Source: UBA3537 sp049889395
GTDB lineage: Bacteria > Bacteroidota > Bacteroidia > Flavobacteriales > Flavobacteriaceae
Assembly (NCBI GenBank): GCA_049889395.1
Contig: JBMHDM010000008.1
Coordinates: 1-64,000, forward strand
DNA: 64,000 bases
Reading direction: 5' to 3'
How positions within the stretch are numbered: the first letter of the stretch is position 1; the number at the start of each line of letters is the position of its first letter. Under the pieces are notes generated by a model that saw only the letters and a program-made list of their open reading frames with translations, ran no database searches and was not told the DNA's origin. This document shows, one piece after another, positions 61,979 through 64,000 of the stretch. The position numbers were made by a program, and so were the translations under genes.

Positions 61979-62755
61979 ATGAAAAAATTATTTCCAATTC
62001 TAGCCATTGCATTCACTATGGCATTCGGGTCTGTAAATGCCAGTACAACCACGAACATGAACATTACTGTTTCCACTATTGTGAGTTCAGCGCAAGATGA
62101 TGCTGTCAGTGGAGAAGTTGAATCTCTAGGATTTCATCAGGAATTAAAAAAGAGATTTATTGAAGGTGGCCCTGGTTTTATGGGTATCGTTTTGTTATGT
62201 TTAATTTTAGGACTTGCTATTGCCATTGAGAGAATTATATTTTTAAATCTTTCTACAACCAATTCAAAAAAATTAATAGAAGATGTTGAGGAGGCGCTAG
62301 CATCAGGAGGTGTAGAGTCTGCAAAAGAAGTTTGTAGAAACACCAAAGGCCCCATCGCTTCTATTTTTTACCAAGGGTTGGACCGTGCTAACGAAGACCT
62401 AGATGCAGCAGAAAAGGCTGTCGTTGCCTACGGAGGCGTTCAGATGGGTCAATTGGAAAAAAATGTTTCTTGGATTTCGTTATTTATTGCACTAGCACCG
62501 ATGCTTGGGTTCATGGGAACAGTAATCGGGATGATCCAAGCTTTCGATAAAATCGAAGCCGCTGGGGATATGCAACCCTCACTTGTAGCAGGTGGTATTA
62601 AAGTTGCGCTTTTAACAACCGTATTTGGTTTGATCGTAGCTATTATTCTGCAAATTTTCTACAATTACATTATTGCAAAGATTGACAGCATTGTAAATAA
62701 CATGGAAGATGCTTCCATTTCTTTAATGGATATTCTTGTCAAAAACAAAAAATAA
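61979..62755 (+). CDS. exbB: MotA/TolQ/ExbB proton channel family protein
   Basis: This 258-aa protein is the proton-channel subunit that energises TonB. It begins with an N-terminal signal-like helix (MKKLFPILAIAFTMAFG), then a soluble stretch, TM1 (about 60-82: FMGIVLLCLILGLAIAIER), a cytosolic domain, and two helices with the family motif FIALAPMLGFMGTVIGMIQAF and VALLTTVFGLIVAIILQ. It is the first gene of exbB-(147 aa)-exbD-exbD. Near the TATCTTTA box (61922-61929) a weak promoter is possible. Confidence 0.93.
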   Translation: MKKLFPILAIAFTMAFGSVNASTTTNMNITVSTIVSSAQDDAVSGEVESLGFHQELKKRFIEGGPGFMGIVLLCLILGLAIAIERIIFLNLSTTNSKKLIEDVEEALASGGVESAKEVCRNTKGPIASIFYQGLDRANEDLDAAEKAVVAYGGVQMGQLEKNVSWISLFIALAPMLGFMGTVIGMIQAFDKIEAAGDMQPSLVAGGIKVALLTTVFGLIVAIILQIFYNYIIAKIDSIVNNMEDASISLMDILVKNKK

Positions 62756-62786
62756 AACTTCACAACCATACTAAAATCAAATAATT

Positions 62787-63230
62787 ATGGATTTACAAAA
62801 ATTATTAAAGATAGTAGCAGCAGTTGTTGGGGTTGTATCAATTTTTTTTCTGGCAACTATCATATCAACCGGAGATGACGCGATCAAGGCGGGTGAAGCA
62901 GAAACTAGTGTTAGCACCTACATGTATGTGGCTTATATCATTCTAGGAATATCTGTTTTAGCCGTAGTCGGATTCACCCTAAAAAATCTGATCACCAATG
63001 CCGCAGGATTAAAGAACACTCTAATCTCCATTGGAGCCTTTTTAGTGTTAACTCTATTATGTTACTTTGGGTTTGCCACAGGAGTTGAAACACCTCTGAA
63101 AGATGGTACAATTCTTACAGAAGGAGAATCTAAATTAGTCGGAACGGGATTATATTTATTTTATTTTTTAGCAGTGATTGCTGCCGCAACAATGGTTGTC
63201 TTTGGTGTAAAAAAATCTCTTAATAAATAA
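62787..63230 (+). CDS. Four-helix membrane protein in the exb cluster
   Basis: This 147-aa protein has four predicted transmembrane helices (about 5-26, 45-62, 77-98, 121-142) and short loops. I do not recognise a named domain. It lies between exbB and exbD with gaps of 31 and 2 nt, so it is probably co-expressed. It may be an added part of the proton channel complex, which is inference from position. Confidence 0.85.
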   Translation: MDLQKLLKIVAAVVGVVSIFFLATIISTGDDAIKAGEAETSVSTYMYVAYIILGISVLAVVGFTLKNLITNAAGLKNTLISIGAFLVLTLLCYFGFATGVETPLKDGTILTEGESKLVGTGLYLFYFLAVIAAATMVVFGVKKSLNK

Positions 63231-63232
63231 TT

Positions 63233-63835
63233 ATGGCTAAAAGATCTGCACCAGAAGTCAATGCTGGCTCTATGGCCGACATAGCTTTCCTCTTATTGAT
63301 ATTTTTCTTAGTGACAACCACTATTGAAAAAGATTCAGGGATTAATCGTAAACTACCCCCGATGGAAGAGATTGATCCACCAATCATTAAACAAAAAAAT
63401 ATCTTTACAGTATTACTAAATGGAAAAGACCAGCTGTTGGTAGAAGATGAACTCATGGAAGTAGCTGATCTAAGAGAAGCGGCAGTCGAGTTTTTGGATA
63501 ACAACGGTGATAAAACCTGTGACTACTGTCAAGGAAAACAAGATCCAAAATCTTCTGACAATCCAGACAAAGCAATCATATCATTGAAGAACGAACGTGA
63601 AACTTCTTATGCGGCCTATATTTCAGTACAAAATGAATTAGTAGCGGCTTACAATATTCTCCGGAATCGGCGCGCATTGGAACTAGGGCCTAGTCAAGGT
63701 TTCAGAAATATGAATTTTGTAGATATGCAAAAGAATTATAAAGACGCACGATTCATCGGGAACAAAGAGAAACTCAAAGCGGTTATAGATCAAATTAAGC
63801 TAGAGTTTCCTCAAAAACTTTCAGAAGTTCAATAA
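63233..63835 (+). CDS. exbD: ExbD/TolR-family proton channel subunit (first copy)
   Basis: This 200-aa protein has one N-terminal helix (about 16-30) with the conserved aspartate (D16 in SMADIAFLLLIFFLV). A periplasmic domain follows. It is longer than E. coli ExbD (about 140 aa). An insert contains CDYC (C96, C99), which may form a disulfide or bind metal. A second exbD follows, starting 24 nt later. Confidence 0.93.
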   Translation: MAKRSAPEVNAGSMADIAFLLLIFFLVTTTIEKDSGINRKLPPMEEIDPPIIKQKNIFTVLLNGKDQLLVEDELMEVADLREAAVEFLDNNGDKTCDYCQGKQDPKSSDNPDKAIISLKNERETSYAAYISVQNELVAAYNILRNRRALELGPSQGFRNMNFVDMQKNYKDARFIGNKEKLKAVIDQIKLEFPQKLSEVQ

Positions 63836-63859
63836 TCTCAACACTTTAAGAACATTCAA

Positions 63860-64000
63860 ATGTCAAAATTTAAAAAGAAAAAAAACGGCGGATTACCAGC
63901 CATATCCACAGCATCCTTACCAGATATTGTATTCATGTTGTTATTCTTTTTTATGGTAGCTACCGTTATGAGAGAAAACTCGCTAAAAATTCAAAATTCG
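63860..64000 (+). CDS. exbD: ExbD/TolR-family proton channel subunit (second copy, partial)
   Basis: The first 47 codons are visible before the window ends: a lysine-rich start (MSKFKKKKNGGL) and a helix with SLPDIVFMLLFFFMVATVM, including the ExbD-type aspartate. The rest is outside the window. Together with exbB and the first exbD this is the flavobacterial exbB-exbD1-exbD2 arrangement. Confidence 0.9.
   Translation, partial: MSKFKKKKNGGLPAISTASLPDIVFMLLFFFMVATVMRENSLKIQNS

Overview
The window looks like chromosomal core sequence from a member of the Flavobacteriaceae (Bacteroidota). The evidence is AT-rich DNA, promoters of the Bacteroidota type (TAnnTTTG at -7, sometimes TTG at -33), no Shine-Dalgarno-like leaders, and signature genes: sprA (type IX secretion/gliding), a complete alternative complex III plus aa3 oxidase operon, a DUF2723 membrane protein, a maeB fusion enzyme and an exbB/exbD set with an extra membrane protein. 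Genus cannot be fixed from the sequence alone. No phage, IS element, CRISPR array or defence island was seen.

Layout. 1-3.8 kb: dxs (cut by the window edge) diverges from tadA across a perfect inverted repeat that carries both promoters; a 77-aa membrane protein follows aspS. 3.9-10.3 kb: a TetR-tolC-MFP-RND efflux operon with a candidate operator. 10.35-15.5 kb: a polyprenyl synthetase, then sucA-sucB. 15.5-23.9 kb, minus strand: an apparent four-gene unit of GH92 mannosidase, FucP-like transporter, glycosylasparaginase and, unexpectedly, polA. 24-29 kb: a metallophosphoesterase, a thioredoxin fold without its cysteines, and DUF2723. 29-34 kb: tRNA-Gln, then rimP-nusA-infB behind a leader with a terminator-like hairpin, and a SPOR protein. 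34.3-45.6 kb: actABCDEF-coxBA, closed by a strong terminator. 45.6-59.3 kb: ruvB, queG, maeB, ruvA, sprA, gcvH, a vanZ-like gene and tonB. 59.4-61.7 kb: an aspartyl protease diverging from tatD-ansA. 61.7-64 kb: tRNA-Ser and an exbB-(147 aa)-exbD-exbD cluster running off the end.

How the genes work together. SucAB and MaeB serve central carbon flow. ACIII passes quinol electrons to the aa3 oxidase. ExbB/ExbD and TonB use the proton gradient to energise outer-membrane receptors. GH92, glycosylasparaginase and the transporter fit degradation of N-linked glycans. rimP-nusA-infB couples translation with transcription control.

I found no wholly new system. The best leads are regulatory: the symmetric dxs/tadA promoter, five genes whose start codon sits 4-5 nt after a -7 box (predicted leaderless mRNAs), the rimP leader hairpin, the TetR operator, and polA placed last in a glycan-degradation operon. 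All promoter and terminator calls were made by eye.
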